NCBI RefSeq assembly: GCF_031461075.1
Contig: NZ_JAVKPK010000004.1
Location: 1 to 64,000 of the forward strand
DNA: 64,000 nt
Reading direction: 5' to 3'
Source: Methanosarcina baikalica
GTDB lineage: Archaea > Halobacteriota > Methanosarcinia > Methanosarcinales > Methanosarcinaceae
In this document: positions 1 through 7,984 of the stretch, piece after piece
Position numbering within the stretch: position 1 is the stretch's first letter
Layout of the letters: the number at the start of each line of letters is the position of its first letter
Notes under the pieces: model-generated
Told to the model about the DNA's origin: nothing
Database searches by the model: none
What the model saw: the letters and a program-made list of their open reading frames with translations, nothing else
Translations under genes and position numbers: made by a program

Positions 1-146
1 ACATTAAATATCTAATAACTGACAGATTTTCCTTGTAAAAAAATGAAGAGGTAATGGTCCATTTTGATCAGAACTTTAAGTATGACATACACAATAATTT
101 GTACTCTTTTTTAATGGATGTTCTACATAAACCGCATCATAATCTT

Positions 147-210
147 ACAAAATAGAAGTTTATTGAGAATTAATAATACAAAATAGAAAATTATTAATAC
201 AAAATAGACA
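147..210. repeat. Three short direct repeats upstream of the methyltransferase/importer operon
   Basis: The 11-12 base motif acaaaatagaa (last copy acaaaatagaca) occurs at about 147, 178 and 199. The spacings of 31 and 21 bases are close to three and two helical turns, so a protein could bind all copies on one face of the DNA. The last copy ends 11 bases before the first ATG of the operon. No clear ribosome binding site precedes that ATG. The role as an operator is inference; the region is very AT-rich, so chance repeats are possible. Confidence 0.35.
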
Positions 211-221
211 AGTACTCGTTA

Positions 222-989
222 ATGTCTGCGCCAGAACTTCAGATTAAAGAGCTTGTAGCTCATAAATGGGATCTTGCATCCGATACTTTTGACACTCACC
301 CAGGACATGGGATCCAGAGTAAAAAAGAACGAAATGCCTGGAAACATACTTTTAAGGAAGTGTTCCCGGAGAAAGGCTTGAAAATTCTTGATGTAGGGTG
401 CGGTACAGGAGAGCTAAGCATACTGTTTTCGGAAATGGGACATGAGGTTACTGGAATTGACATTTCTCAGAAGATGTTAAAAGTAGCAAAAACAAAGGCC
501 AAAGCCTTTAAAACTGACATAATTTTCGAAGAGGGAGATGCTGAAAATCCATATTATGATGCCGCTTCCTTTGACATTGTTTTCAATCGACACCTGCTAT
601 GGACCCTTCCAAATCCAAAATTAGCCGTGGAAAACTGGAGAAAAGTGCTGCGAAACGGTGGGAAGGTTGTAATTATTGATGGAGTTTGGGACAACGGGAG
701 TCTGAAATCAAAGGTTCGCCTGATTGCTAGCGATTTTCTGAAACTTGTTGTTGAAAGGAAAGATCCCAGAAAAGGACACTCCAGATATTCTGAGGAACTC
801 AAATCTAATCTTCCGAACTTTGGAGGGGCTCCGCTTGAAAAAGTTAAGAAATACCTGTTAAGTACGGGTTTTGAGAAAATTCAGACTTTTGATCTGAAAG
901 ACGTAAGGGAAGCCCAAGAAGAAAAAATGCCATTGAGTGAACGGATTGTGCGCAGCTATCAGTACTATCTCATCTGCGGTCAGAAATAA
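222..989 (+). CDS. Class I SAM-dependent methyltransferase (first of two flanking the importer operon)
   Basis: A 255-residue UbiE/Methyltransf_11-type protein. The SAM-binding motif I (ILDVGCGTGE) is at about residues 55-64, an acidic residue closing strand 2 follows (VTGIDIS), and the conserved block NRHLLWTLP is near residue 123. It is a clear paralog of the gene at 6202-6966: both carry GHGIQS near the N-terminus, the same motif I, and a similar C-terminal SYQYYLI/KYQYHLI end. The nikA-like gene follows after 39 bases, so the two are probably cotranscribed. The substrate is unknown. Its place around a metal/peptide importer suggests modification of a ligand or of the imported compound, which is inference. 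Confidence 0.8.
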   Translation: MSAPELQIKELVAHKWDLASDTFDTHPGHGIQSKKERNAWKHTFKEVFPEKGLKILDVGCGTGELSILFSEMGHEVTGIDISQKMLKVAKTKAKAFKTDIIFEEGDAENPYYDAASFDIVFNRHLLWTLPNPKLAVENWRKVLRNGGKVVIIDGVWDNGSLKSKVRLIASDFLKLVVERKDPRKGHSRYSEELKSNLPNFGGAPLEKVKKYLLSTGFEKIQTFDLKDVREAQEEKMPLSERIVRSYQYYLICGQK

Positions 990-1028
990 AAGAAAATCAG
1001 AAAAGAGAAAGCGAAAGGAGATTCCTGA

Positions 1029-2615
1029 ATGAAAAAGAAAAACTACCCCTTGCTTATACTGCTAGTTACCCTGCTGAGCTATGCTATGTTAGTGACTTCA
1101 GGATGCAGCAGCACGAAAGGAAATGAAACTGGAGAAGTAGTTTCTGAACCGAATAACACACTTGTACTTGGAGAAATGTGGGATATCGAATCGATTAATC
1201 CAATTAATGGGGACGGTACCCTGATCTGCGAGAAAGCTGCAATAACCGAAACTCTTGTTGGTGCCAGTGAAGATTTCTCGCTTAATCCCGGACTTGCGAC
1301 TTCCTGGAAACAGCTTGATGAAAACACCTGGGAATTCAAGTTAAGAAATAACGTTACTTTCCATGACGGAAGCAAAATGACTGCAAAAGAAGTAAAATTC
1401 ACTCTGGAAAAAGTCATCTCGGAAAACTCGAAAGTTGCTTCCATGCTAAAGGTAGATTCTATAGAAGTAGTTGACAACTATACTCTTAAAATCAAAACCA
1501 AAGAAATTAACCCCATCCTTCCTGGAGTTCTTCATTATCCGGATACTGCGATAATAAGCCCCTCTACTTATAATGAAAAAGGAGAATTCGTAAAACCTGT
1601 TGGAACAGGCCCTTATAAATTTGAATCCTTCGATGATCAGACCAGGACTCTTACAGTCGTGAAAAACGAAAATTGGTGGGGAGGAAAAGTTGGGCTTGAT
1701 AAAATGATCATTAAAGGGATACCTGACCCGAACACAAGAGCAATGGCAATCGAAAATGGAGAAGTTGACTTTACCGTCGATGTACCCTATAGTGAAACTG
1801 ATAGGATTGACGCCCTGGATGGCATTAACGTAGAGAAGTTCAAAACTCCCAGAGTCTACAAACTTGATCTGAATCTAAAGCATGAACCCCTTGAAGATGT
1901 TAGAGTAAGACAGGCTATGTCCTATGCCATTAACAGGTCTGAAATCGCAGAAAATGTACTATACAATGTAGGAGAAGCTGCTGCAGGTCCCTTCCTGCCC
2001 ACGATGGTCTGGGCAAATAAAAGCCTGAAGCCCTACAACCAGAACCTTGAGAAAGCTAATGAGCTCCTAACAGCCGCAGGCTGGGTGGACACTGACGGGG
2101 ATGGAATAAGGGATAAGGACGGAAAACCCCTCAAGCTCAACTTTATGACTTATTCGGCAAGGCCTGGACTTCCTCCAATGGCTGAAGCTATGGCTGCCCA
2201 ATTGAAAGAAGCAGGCATAGATGTTGAAACCGAGGTGATGGAGATGGGGTCGATAGATGACAGAAAAGAAAAAGGCAACTGGGACCTTTACCTTGCCGCT
2301 TACAATATTGCAATGGTTCCTGATCCAGAATATATTCTTACGAACTGGTATACGACAAACGGGACTGACAATACACCGGGGTATTCCAATCCGAAAGTAG
2401 ACTCTCTGATAACGGAAGCCAGAAAAATCACGGACCTGAAAGAACGCTATAAAAAGTTCAATGATGTAGAAGCTATCGTTTACGACGAACAGCCCATGAT
2501 CATAGTGGCTTACTATGGCTGTGCAATCGTAAAAAAAGACTCTGTAAAAGGATACGTTTTCGACCCGACAGCCCACGACTACCGCATAAATGCAGAGATG
2601 TATCTCGAAAAGTAA
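1029..2615 (+). CDS. ABC transporter substrate-binding lipoprotein, nickel/peptide family (SBP family 5)
   Basis: A 528-residue extracytoplasmic binding protein. It has a lipoprotein signal with lipobox-like VTSGC at residues 22-26. Family-5 features follow: WEFKLRNNVTFHDGS with the next TAKEVKFTLEKV, then VGTGPYKFESF, and the late segment VRQAMSYAINRSEIAE typical of NikA/DppA/OppA proteins. A good ribosome binding site (gaaaggag) precedes the ATG. Binding proteins of this family carry nickel-chelate complexes, di/oligopeptides or metallophores; sequence alone does not tell which. Nickel is plausible because methanogens need it for F430, hydrogenase and CO dehydrogenase. Permease and ATPase genes follow in order. 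Confidence 0.85.
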   Translation: MKKKNYPLLILLVTLLSYAMLVTSGCSSTKGNETGEVVSEPNNTLVLGEMWDIESINPINGDGTLICEKAAITETLVGASEDFSLNPGLATSWKQLDENTWEFKLRNNVTFHDGSKMTAKEVKFTLEKVISENSKVASMLKVDSIEVVDNYTLKIKTKEINPILPGVLHYPDTAIISPSTYNEKGEFVKPVGTGPYKFESFDDQTRTLTVVKNENWWGGKVGLDKMIIKGIPDPNTRAMAIENGEVDFTVDVPYSETDRIDALDGINVEKFKTPRVYKLDLNLKHEPLEDVRVRQAMSYAINRSEIAENVLYNVGEAAAGPFLPTMVWANKSLKPYNQNLEKANELLTAAGWVDTDGDGIRDKDGKPLKLNFMTYSARPGLPPMAEAMAAQLKEAGIDVETEVMEMGSIDDRKEKGNWDLYLAAYNIAMVPDPEYILTNWYTTNGTDNTPGYSNPKVDSLITEARKITDLKERYKKFNDVEAIVYDEQPMIIVAYYGCAIVKKDSVKGYVFDPTAHDYRINAEMYLEK

Positions 2616-2640
2616 AACTGAAAAGGGAGTCTTGAGAGAT

Positions 2641-2719
2641 ACGGATTTTAGGTCCGTACCCTTGAGTTTCCTTTCACTCGAAGTAAAGCGGACAGCTCGG
2701 TATTCTTGCCTTCTGTCCG
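2641..2719 (+). promoter_or_regulatory. Two hairpins between the binding-protein gene and the first permease gene
   Basis: The 119-base gap holds two inverted repeats: ACGGA/TCCGT at 2641-2645 and 2653-2657, and CGGACAG/CTGTCCG at 2689-2695 and 2713-2719. The second ends just before the GGAGG ribosome binding site of the permease gene (2726-2730). Hairpins here are common in importer operons, where they protect the binding-protein part of the mRNA and lower expression downstream. That role is inferred; the base pairing is seen directly. Confidence 0.5.
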
Positions 2720-2734
2720 ATTTGAGGAGGAAGC

Positions 2735-3676
2735 ATGAAATATTTCATAAAAAGAACGGGCTTCATGGCACTTACGCTTTTTGCGGTTTGTGCCCTGACC
2801 TTTTTCCTTATGAACGTGATTCCAGGGGGAACGGCTGAGCTGATTCTCAAGCATACTTTCGTGGGCCTGGAAGAAAGCGTTACCGAAGAACAGCTTAGCC
2901 AGATATCAAGCAGGTACAACCTTGACGATCCTCTTTATATGCAGTTTTTCAGGTGGATTAGAGAAGCCTTTGTAACAGGGGATATAGGGACTTCCTACGT
3001 CTTTAAAAAGCCAGTCCTTTATCTCCTTGCTTTACGCCTACCGGCAACGATCCAGCTAGCCGGAACAAGTATGGCCCTCGCAGCGGTTGCAGGAGTAAGC
3101 CTGGGAATTTATTCGGCTCTTCAGGAAAACAGAACTTCGGACCATATTCTCAGAATTGTAACGCTTTTTGGGGTTTCGATGCCCGGATTTTGGGTAGCCC
3201 TGATTCTTATCCTGATATTTTCCCTCAAGCTGAAACTTGTCCCTGTATTAGGCTACGGAAGCCTGGAAAACCTGCTTTTGCCAGCAGCAGCCCTTTCCCT
3301 TCATTCCGCTGCTGCAGTTATGAGGGTCACCAGGACAAGCATGCTTGAAACCTTAGGACAGGAATACATCAGGTTTGCAAAAGCCAAAGGGCTTTCTATA
3401 TGGAGAATCATAAGCCGGCACGCCTTTAAAAACGCCATGCTTCCAGTTGTTACTGTTATTGGTTTCCAAATGGGAAGCCTGCTTGGGGGAACAGTTGTGA
3501 TTGAAAAGATCTTTGCCTGGCCGGGAATAGGCAGCCTCCTTGTAGATTCGATCTCAGCCAGAGATCTGCCCATGGTACAGGGATGCGTACTTGCTATTGT
3601 TACCATGTTCCTCCTTGTGAATTTCCTTGTGGATATACTCTATACACGTCTGGACCCACGAATAAGGTACGGTTGA
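2735..3676 (+). CDS. ABC transporter permease, NikB/DppB family
   Basis: A 313-residue inner-membrane permease. The N-terminal helix (GFMALTLFAVCALTFFLMN) is followed by the family-typical IPGGTAE stretch, then several membrane helices. The cytoplasmic EAA loop that docks on the ATPase is visible near residues 228-265 (RHAFKNAMLPVVTVIGFQMG, then GGTVVIEKIFAWPGIG). The C-terminus LVDILYTRLDPRIRYG is the classic end of DppB/NikB proteins. The ribosome binding site is GAGGAGG six bases before the ATG. It would pair with the next permease in the importer. Confidence 0.88.
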   Translation: MKYFIKRTGFMALTLFAVCALTFFLMNVIPGGTAELILKHTFVGLEESVTEEQLSQISSRYNLDDPLYMQFFRWIREAFVTGDIGTSYVFKKPVLYLLALRLPATIQLAGTSMALAAVAGVSLGIYSALQENRTSDHILRIVTLFGVSMPGFWVALILILIFSLKLKLVPVLGYGSLENLLLPAAALSLHSAAAVMRVTRTSMLETLGQEYIRFAKAKGLSIWRIISRHAFKNAMLPVVTVIGFQMGSLLGGTVVIEKIFAWPGIGSLLVDSISARDLPMVQGCVLAIVTMFLLVNFLVDILYTRLDPRIRYG

Positions 3677-3681
3677 TACTT

Positions 3682-4584
3682 ATGGATAATGCATTTGCTG
3701 ATAGGTTAAGAAAAGAAAATCTCTTGATGCCAGAGGCTTATGGAGGCGAATTTACAAAAAAAGTCTTTCAAAGAAAAGATATGCTTTTTGCTCTGATAGC
3801 ACTTTTGCTTTTTTCCGGGACTGCCCTTTTTGCCCCCCTGATTTCCCCTTACGACCCAAATGCCATTGACCTCGGAAACAAGAACCTCAGCCCTTCAGGA
3901 GAGCATCTTCTGGGTACGGACTACCTTGGAAGAGACCTTTTAAGCCGGATTCTCATAGGTGCCCGGACTTCTCTTTCAATCGCCTTCGGGGTGGTTCTTA
4001 TTTCTCTACTTATCGGAACTGCCCTGGGATGTGTAGCAGGTTACTATGGAGGGATTGTGGATGAAAGTATCTCAAGGGTTATAGACATCTTCCTTTCCTT
4101 TCCCGGAATTATTTTTGCTCTCGCTATTATGGGAGTGCTTGGCAGCGGGGTTTTCAACCTGATTTTTGCTCTGTCGATTGTCCAATGGGCAAAATACGCA
4201 AGAGTCATGAGAGGGCAGGTTCTCTCCCTTAAAAAACAGGAGTTTGTCCTTTCCGCTGTTACAAGCGGAGCAGATGATTTTCATATTATTCTCAAGCACA
4301 TAGTACCCAATGCAATTGCTCCTCTCCTTGTACTTGCCACAATCGACTTCGGGCATGTAATTCTCTCCATTGCCACACTGAGTTTTCTAGGTATCGGGCT
4401 TCCTGCCGATGTTCCTGAATGGGGAGCGATGCTTTCCGCAGGAAAAGAATTCATGAGAACAGCTCCTAACCAGACGATTTTCCCAGGGCTTGCCATCACC
4501 TCCTTTGTAGTCATCTTCAGCATCCTGGGAGACGGCATGAGAGATATCCTTGACCCGAATCATGAAGGAGGTGAAATCTATTGA
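3682..4584 (+). CDS. ABC transporter permease, NikC/DppC family
   Basis: The second permease, 300 residues from the ATG at 3682. The open frame extends upstream to 3583, but that part overlaps the previous gene and lacks the family pattern, so 3682 is preferred. Typical features: the N-terminal helix DMLFALIALLLFSGTALFAP, then ISPYDPNAIDLG and the LLGTDYLGRDLLSRIL signature of DppC/NikC, then the EAA loop (KHIVPNAIAPLLVLATIDFG). The end GDGMRDILDPN is also family-typical. It overlaps the following ATPase start by four bases, implying translational coupling. Confidence 0.87.
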   Translation: MDNAFADRLRKENLLMPEAYGGEFTKKVFQRKDMLFALIALLLFSGTALFAPLISPYDPNAIDLGNKNLSPSGEHLLGTDYLGRDLLSRILIGARTSLSIAFGVVLISLLIGTALGCVAGYYGGIVDESISRVIDIFLSFPGIIFALAIMGVLGSGVFNLIFALSIVQWAKYARVMRGQVLSLKKQEFVLSAVTSGADDFHIILKHIVPNAIAPLLVLATIDFGHVILSIATLSFLGIGLPADVPEWGAMLSAGKEFMRTAPNQTIFPGLAITSFVVIFSILGDGMRDILDPNHEGGEIY

Positions 4585-5522
4585 GCCTGCTTGAAGTAAG
4601 AGACCTTTCTGTTGAATTCCCTGCAGGAGAAAACAGTGTAAAAGCAGTTTCCCATGTCTCCTTTGATGTAAGAGAAGGGGAAACCTTCGGACTTATTGGA
4701 GAAAGCGGATCCGGGAAATCCGTTATCGGGCTTGCCCTACTTAGACTTCTCCCGGCAAATGCAAGGATATCAGGAGAAATTTATTTTCAAGAACAGGATC
4801 TTTTTTTCCTTAAACCTTCAGAACTCCGGAAGATCAGGGGAAAGAAGATTTCACTCATGCCCCAGAACCCGGCTGGAGCCCTGAACCCTATCCTGAAAAA
4901 CGGACTTCAGATAGAGGAGGTCTTCGAGGAAAGAGGGGTTGATAAAAAACAGGGAATGAAAAAATCCCTGGGGCTTATGAAAAAACTCCTTTTGAAAGAT
5001 CCCAAAAAACTTTGCGACCTCTATCCCCACCAGCTGTCCGGTGGTATGAGGCAGAGACTGATAGCTTGCATGTCTCTTTCTTTTGAGCCCAAGCTTTTGA
5101 TTGCGGATGAACCCACAAAAGGGCTCGACCCTGAGGCAAAGACAGGAGCAGTGGAGCTCTTCACTAAAATAAAAAAAGATTATGGTAAGACGATGCTCCT
5201 GATCACCCATGATCTAGACCTTGCTCTTGAGGTCTGCGACCGAATAGCTGTGATGTATGCAGGAGAGATTGTGGAACTGGATGAGGCTTCGAAAGTTCTG
5301 AGCACACCCATGCATCCCTATACAAAAGGGCTTATACGGGCTCAACCTCGAAACGGGCTTGTTCCTCTTATCGGACAGAGCCCGAGCAGGATAAGGCTTT
5401 CAGATGGCTGTTTATTCCATCAAAGGTGCAGGTACTCGGGAATTGAGTGTTCTAGGAAGCACCCCGAGATGAAAAATCATAAAGGAGGGTGGATCAGGTG
5501 TCATTTCCAGTCCTTGCAGTAA
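4581..5522 (+). CDS. ABC transporter ATPase, NikD/DppD family
   Basis: A 313-residue ATPase. It has Walker A (GESGSGKS, about residue 40), a Q-loop (LMPQNPAGAL), signature LSGGM, Walker B (LLIADEPTKGLD) and switch His (ITHDLDLAL). The C-terminal oligopeptide/nickel extension (HPYTKGLIRAQP) follows, with cysteines in CLFHQRCRYSG..C that occur in this family. The start is TTG at 4581, supported by AGGAGGTG a few bases upstream; the frame overlaps the permease stop. It powers the importer as a heterodimer with the next gene product. Confidence 0.87.
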   Translation: MSLLEVRDLSVEFPAGENSVKAVSHVSFDVREGETFGLIGESGSGKSVIGLALLRLLPANARISGEIYFQEQDLFFLKPSELRKIRGKKISLMPQNPAGALNPILKNGLQIEEVFEERGVDKKQGMKKSLGLMKKLLLKDPKKLCDLYPHQLSGGMRQRLIACMSLSFEPKLLIADEPTKGLDPEAKTGAVELFTKIKKDYGKTMLLITHDLDLALEVCDRIAVMYAGEIVELDEASKVLSTPMHPYTKGLIRAQPRNGLVPLIGQSPSRIRLSDGCLFHQRCRYSGIECSRKHPEMKNHKGGWIRCHFQSLQ

Positions 5523-6205
5523 ATGAACTGGCAATGAAGTTCGGGACTTCCGAGGTGTTCAAAAACGTCAGTTTCTCAGTAGCTCCCGGCGAAACTCTTG
5601 GGCTTTTCGGAAAAAGCGGATCAGGAAAGACCACAATTGGAAGGTGTATTGTAGGACTTGAAAAACCCACAGGTGGGGAAATCCGGGTTAAGGGAAAAGA
5701 TATCCTGAGCATGAGCAAAAAGGAGTTTCGAAAACTGCGCCCGAAAGTCCAGATGGTTTTCCAGCACCCTGAAACTTCCCTTGACCCCCGCATGAAAGCT
5801 TTTGAAAACCTCATAGAACCCCTGAAACTCCATTCTGGACTCAAAAAAGATGCACTTCTTAAAAGAGGAGAAAAACTGGCAGAGCTTACAGGTCTCCTCC
5901 CAGAACATCTTGCCCGCTATCCGAGCCACCTCAGCGGAGGTGAGATCCAGAGGATAGTGCTCGCCAGGATCATGGCGTTATCCCCTGATTTTATAGTCGC
6001 TGACGAGCCCACGTCCATGCTTGATGTCTCAGTCCAAGCTCAGATTCTGCGCCTTATGCAAAAACTCCAGAAGGAAACTGGAGTCTCCTACCTGCTGATC
6101 TCTCATGACATCGAAGTGTTAAGAAAAGTCTGTCACAGGATTGCCTACCTCAAAAACGGGACTATTACCTCAATTGAAAACATAAACAGAGGCATTAATA
6201 CATGA
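5498..6205 (+). CDS. ABC transporter ATPase, NikE/DppF family (short form)
   Basis: Second ATPase, 235 residues from the GTG at 5498. An in-frame GTG at 5489 also exists, but it sits inside the ribosome binding site AAAGGAGG (5481-5488), so 5498, with a normal spacing, is the better start. Walker A (GKSGSGKT), Q-loop (MVFQHPETSLDP), LSGGE signature and Walker B (FIVADEPTSMLD) are intact. It ends soon after the switch region and lacks the C-terminal HPYT extension present in its partner, as is common for NikE. Its TGA overlaps the next ATG. Confidence 0.86.
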   Translation: MSFPVLAVNELAMKFGTSEVFKNVSFSVAPGETLGLFGKSGSGKTTIGRCIVGLEKPTGGEIRVKGKDILSMSKKEFRKLRPKVQMVFQHPETSLDPRMKAFENLIEPLKLHSGLKKDALLKRGEKLAELTGLLPEHLARYPSHLSGGEIQRIVLARIMALSPDFIVADEPTSMLDVSVQAQILRLMQKLQKETGVSYLLISHDIEVLRKVCHRIAYLKNGTITSIENINRGINT

Positions 6206-6966
6206 CCATTCAGGAAAATAAAATAAAACAGAATATTGCCCGCATCTGGGACGTCTCCTCCGAGACCTACGACAGCCAGGAAGGGCATGGAATCCAGAGT
6301 GAAATCGAAAGGGAAGCCTGGAAAAACATATTCAAAAGCCTGCTTCCTTCGGGCAGGCTGGAAGTACTCGATGTCGGCTGCGGGACCTGTGAAATCGGGC
6401 TTCTGTTTGCAGAAATGGGGCATCATGTTACAGGCCTTGACCTCTCAGATAAAATGCTTGCAAAAGCCGGGGAAAAGGCGTCAAAGAAAGGATTTGATAG
6501 TACCTTCAGGAAAGGAGACGCAGAAGCCCCTCCTTTTGAGACGGGAACTTTCGATATTGTTGTCAACCGCCATCTTCTCTGGACTCTTCCACACCCTGAT
6601 GTCGCGGTTAAGAACTGGAAAAAAGTGCTTAAGAAAGAAGGAGCACTTATTGTTATAGATGGAGTTTGGAATGACGGTTCCCTCGAAACACAGGCAAGAA
6701 GGCTTGTAAGTGATTTTTGTACTTTGATTGCTGAGAGAAGGAACCCCCGAAAAGGGTATTACTCCAGAGAACTCGACAGCGAACTTCCCAACCGACACGG
6801 AGTCCCTCCTGAAAAAATGCTCGAATATTTCAAGGCTGCTAAATTCAAAAATATCAAGGACCTGGACCTAAAAGATATCACGGAACTTCAGAAAACGAGA
6901 ATGTCGTTCCGGAAACGAATAGCCTTCAAATACCAATATCATTTGATATATGGAGAGAAAAATTGA
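6202..6966 (+). CDS. Class I SAM-dependent methyltransferase (second of two flanking the importer operon)
   Basis: A 254-residue protein, paralogous along its full length to the protein at 222-989; roughly half of the residues match by eye. Motif I is VLDVGCGTCE (a cysteine replaces the third glycine), followed by VTGLDLS, and NRHLLWTLP is conserved. The ATG overlaps the TGA of the ATPase gene, so the two are translationally coupled and the enzyme is tied to the importer operon. Base composition is a little higher in GC than the first paralog, which suggests an old duplication rather than a recent one. Substrate unknown. Confidence 0.8.
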   Translation: MTIQENKIKQNIARIWDVSSETYDSQEGHGIQSEIEREAWKNIFKSLLPSGRLEVLDVGCGTCEIGLLFAEMGHHVTGLDLSDKMLAKAGEKASKKGFDSTFRKGDAEAPPFETGTFDIVVNRHLLWTLPHPDVAVKNWKKVLKKEGALIVIDGVWNDGSLETQARRLVSDFCTLIAERRNPRKGYYSRELDSELPNRHGVPPEKMLEYFKAAKFKNIKDLDLKDITELQKTRMSFRKRIAFKYQYHLIYGEKN

Positions 6967-7039
6967 AGATTACAGAATCTTGTTCTCAAAAGAAGAAACT
7001 TGTTCTTACTCGCAGGATTCCTGACAATTAAATATTAGT

Positions 7040-7154
7040 AGGATTTACGCGGTTGAACTGAGAAATCAATAGCATTAACCTTCAACTGTTCAAAATACAA
7101 AAATATCCGTAATGTTGTATATGCTTGATTTTGTACTTCAACTGCGTAAGTCCT
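7040..7154. mobile_element. MITE-like element with about 20-base terminal inverted repeats
   Basis: A 115-base non-coding element. The left end AGGATTTACGCGGTTGAACT (7040-7059) matches the reverse complement of the right end (AGGACTTACGCAGTTGAAGT, ending at 7154) at 17 of 20 positions. Related sequence in the opposite orientation lies at about 19505-19612 and 36863-36921. No target-site duplication is obvious. The family is probably mobilised by a transposase encoded elsewhere; no transposase gene is seen in this window. Confidence 0.6.
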
Positions 7155-7202
7155 AATAAAAATAATCTAGTTCTATCAATTAAGCATTAATTCTTTGTTT
7201 TG

Positions 7203-7883
7203 TCACTTTACGGTCTTGACAATATCCTTTTGTTCAGCTATGACATTATTGTTTTTAATGTCAATAACTTTTATTGTAATTTCAGAGCCTGCTTTAAAAC
7301 CGTAATTATCGGATGTATTACTGTCTCCATTTACACTTACTTTAACACTGGAAACAATAGAACCTATAGCACTGTCGTCTCCATGGAGTGTTAGTTTCTC
7401 CCCAACGCCCCAAAAATTATCGTTAAGGACTTCTTTGTTTTGAGAATTATATCTGGAACTTTTTTCGATCGGACTCAGATTTTGGTAAATAGTTTCTGTG
7501 CTTCCGGTGAGAAAAATTCCGCCCTTTCCAACATCTCCCTGGAATGCATTTCCGTTTCCTAAAATTTTTATGCAGGTAGCATCAAGGGGAAGAGGACTGC
7601 CTCCTTCGTGTATGAGCACGATCGTATTGTTCTCAAAAGTTGAGTTTTCACCTTGTGGTGCGTAACGAAGCCCTCCTTCGCAGGATTCAAGAGAAATCCT
7701 TACCACAGGAGATTGAAGTGTTGCGCCGCCCTCCGCACTATTAAAGAAATTGACAGTAGCTACACCTGCGAGTGCAAACAAAATAAGTAACATAATAATG
7801 GAACCTACAACAGGAGTTACGGCTTCAGATGTTGGTTTAGATGAAAAGAAACGTTTAGATAGGATCTTTCCCCAGGCTTTCAT
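7203..7883 (-). CDS. Archaeal type IV pilin-like secreted protein (Pilin_N family)
   Basis: A 226-residue protein from the ATG at 7883; a TTG one codon earlier is less likely. Near the N-terminus SEAVTPVVGSIIMLLILFAL matches the archaeal pilin N-terminal pattern: a short charged leader with a class III-type cleavage region, then a hydrophobic helix that forms the pilus core. The remainder is polar and beta-rich, ending at VIAEQKDIVKTVK. Such proteins are exported by the type IV pilus/archaellum machinery, but no secretion ATPase is nearby. It could be an adhesin or a minor pilin. Confidence 0.7.
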   Translation of the reverse strand: MKAWGKILSKRFFSSKPTSEAVTPVVGSIIMLLILFALAGVATVNFFNSAEGGATLQSPVVRISLESCEGGLRYAPQGENSTFENNTIVLIHEGGSPLPLDATCIKILGNGNAFQGDVGKGGIFLTGSTETIYQNLSPIEKSSRYNSQNKEVLNDNFWGVGEKLTLHGDDSAIGSIVSSVKVSVNGDSNTSDNYGFKAGSEITIKVIDIKNNNVIAEQKDIVKTVK

Positions 7884-7984
7884 CAATGAGGAAATAAGGT
7901 AAAACTATAATAAATATTTTATGAGTTTCTAAAAAAAAGTCATTACTAAGAAACAAAATCCGGAGGAAAAATATCCTCGCAGGA

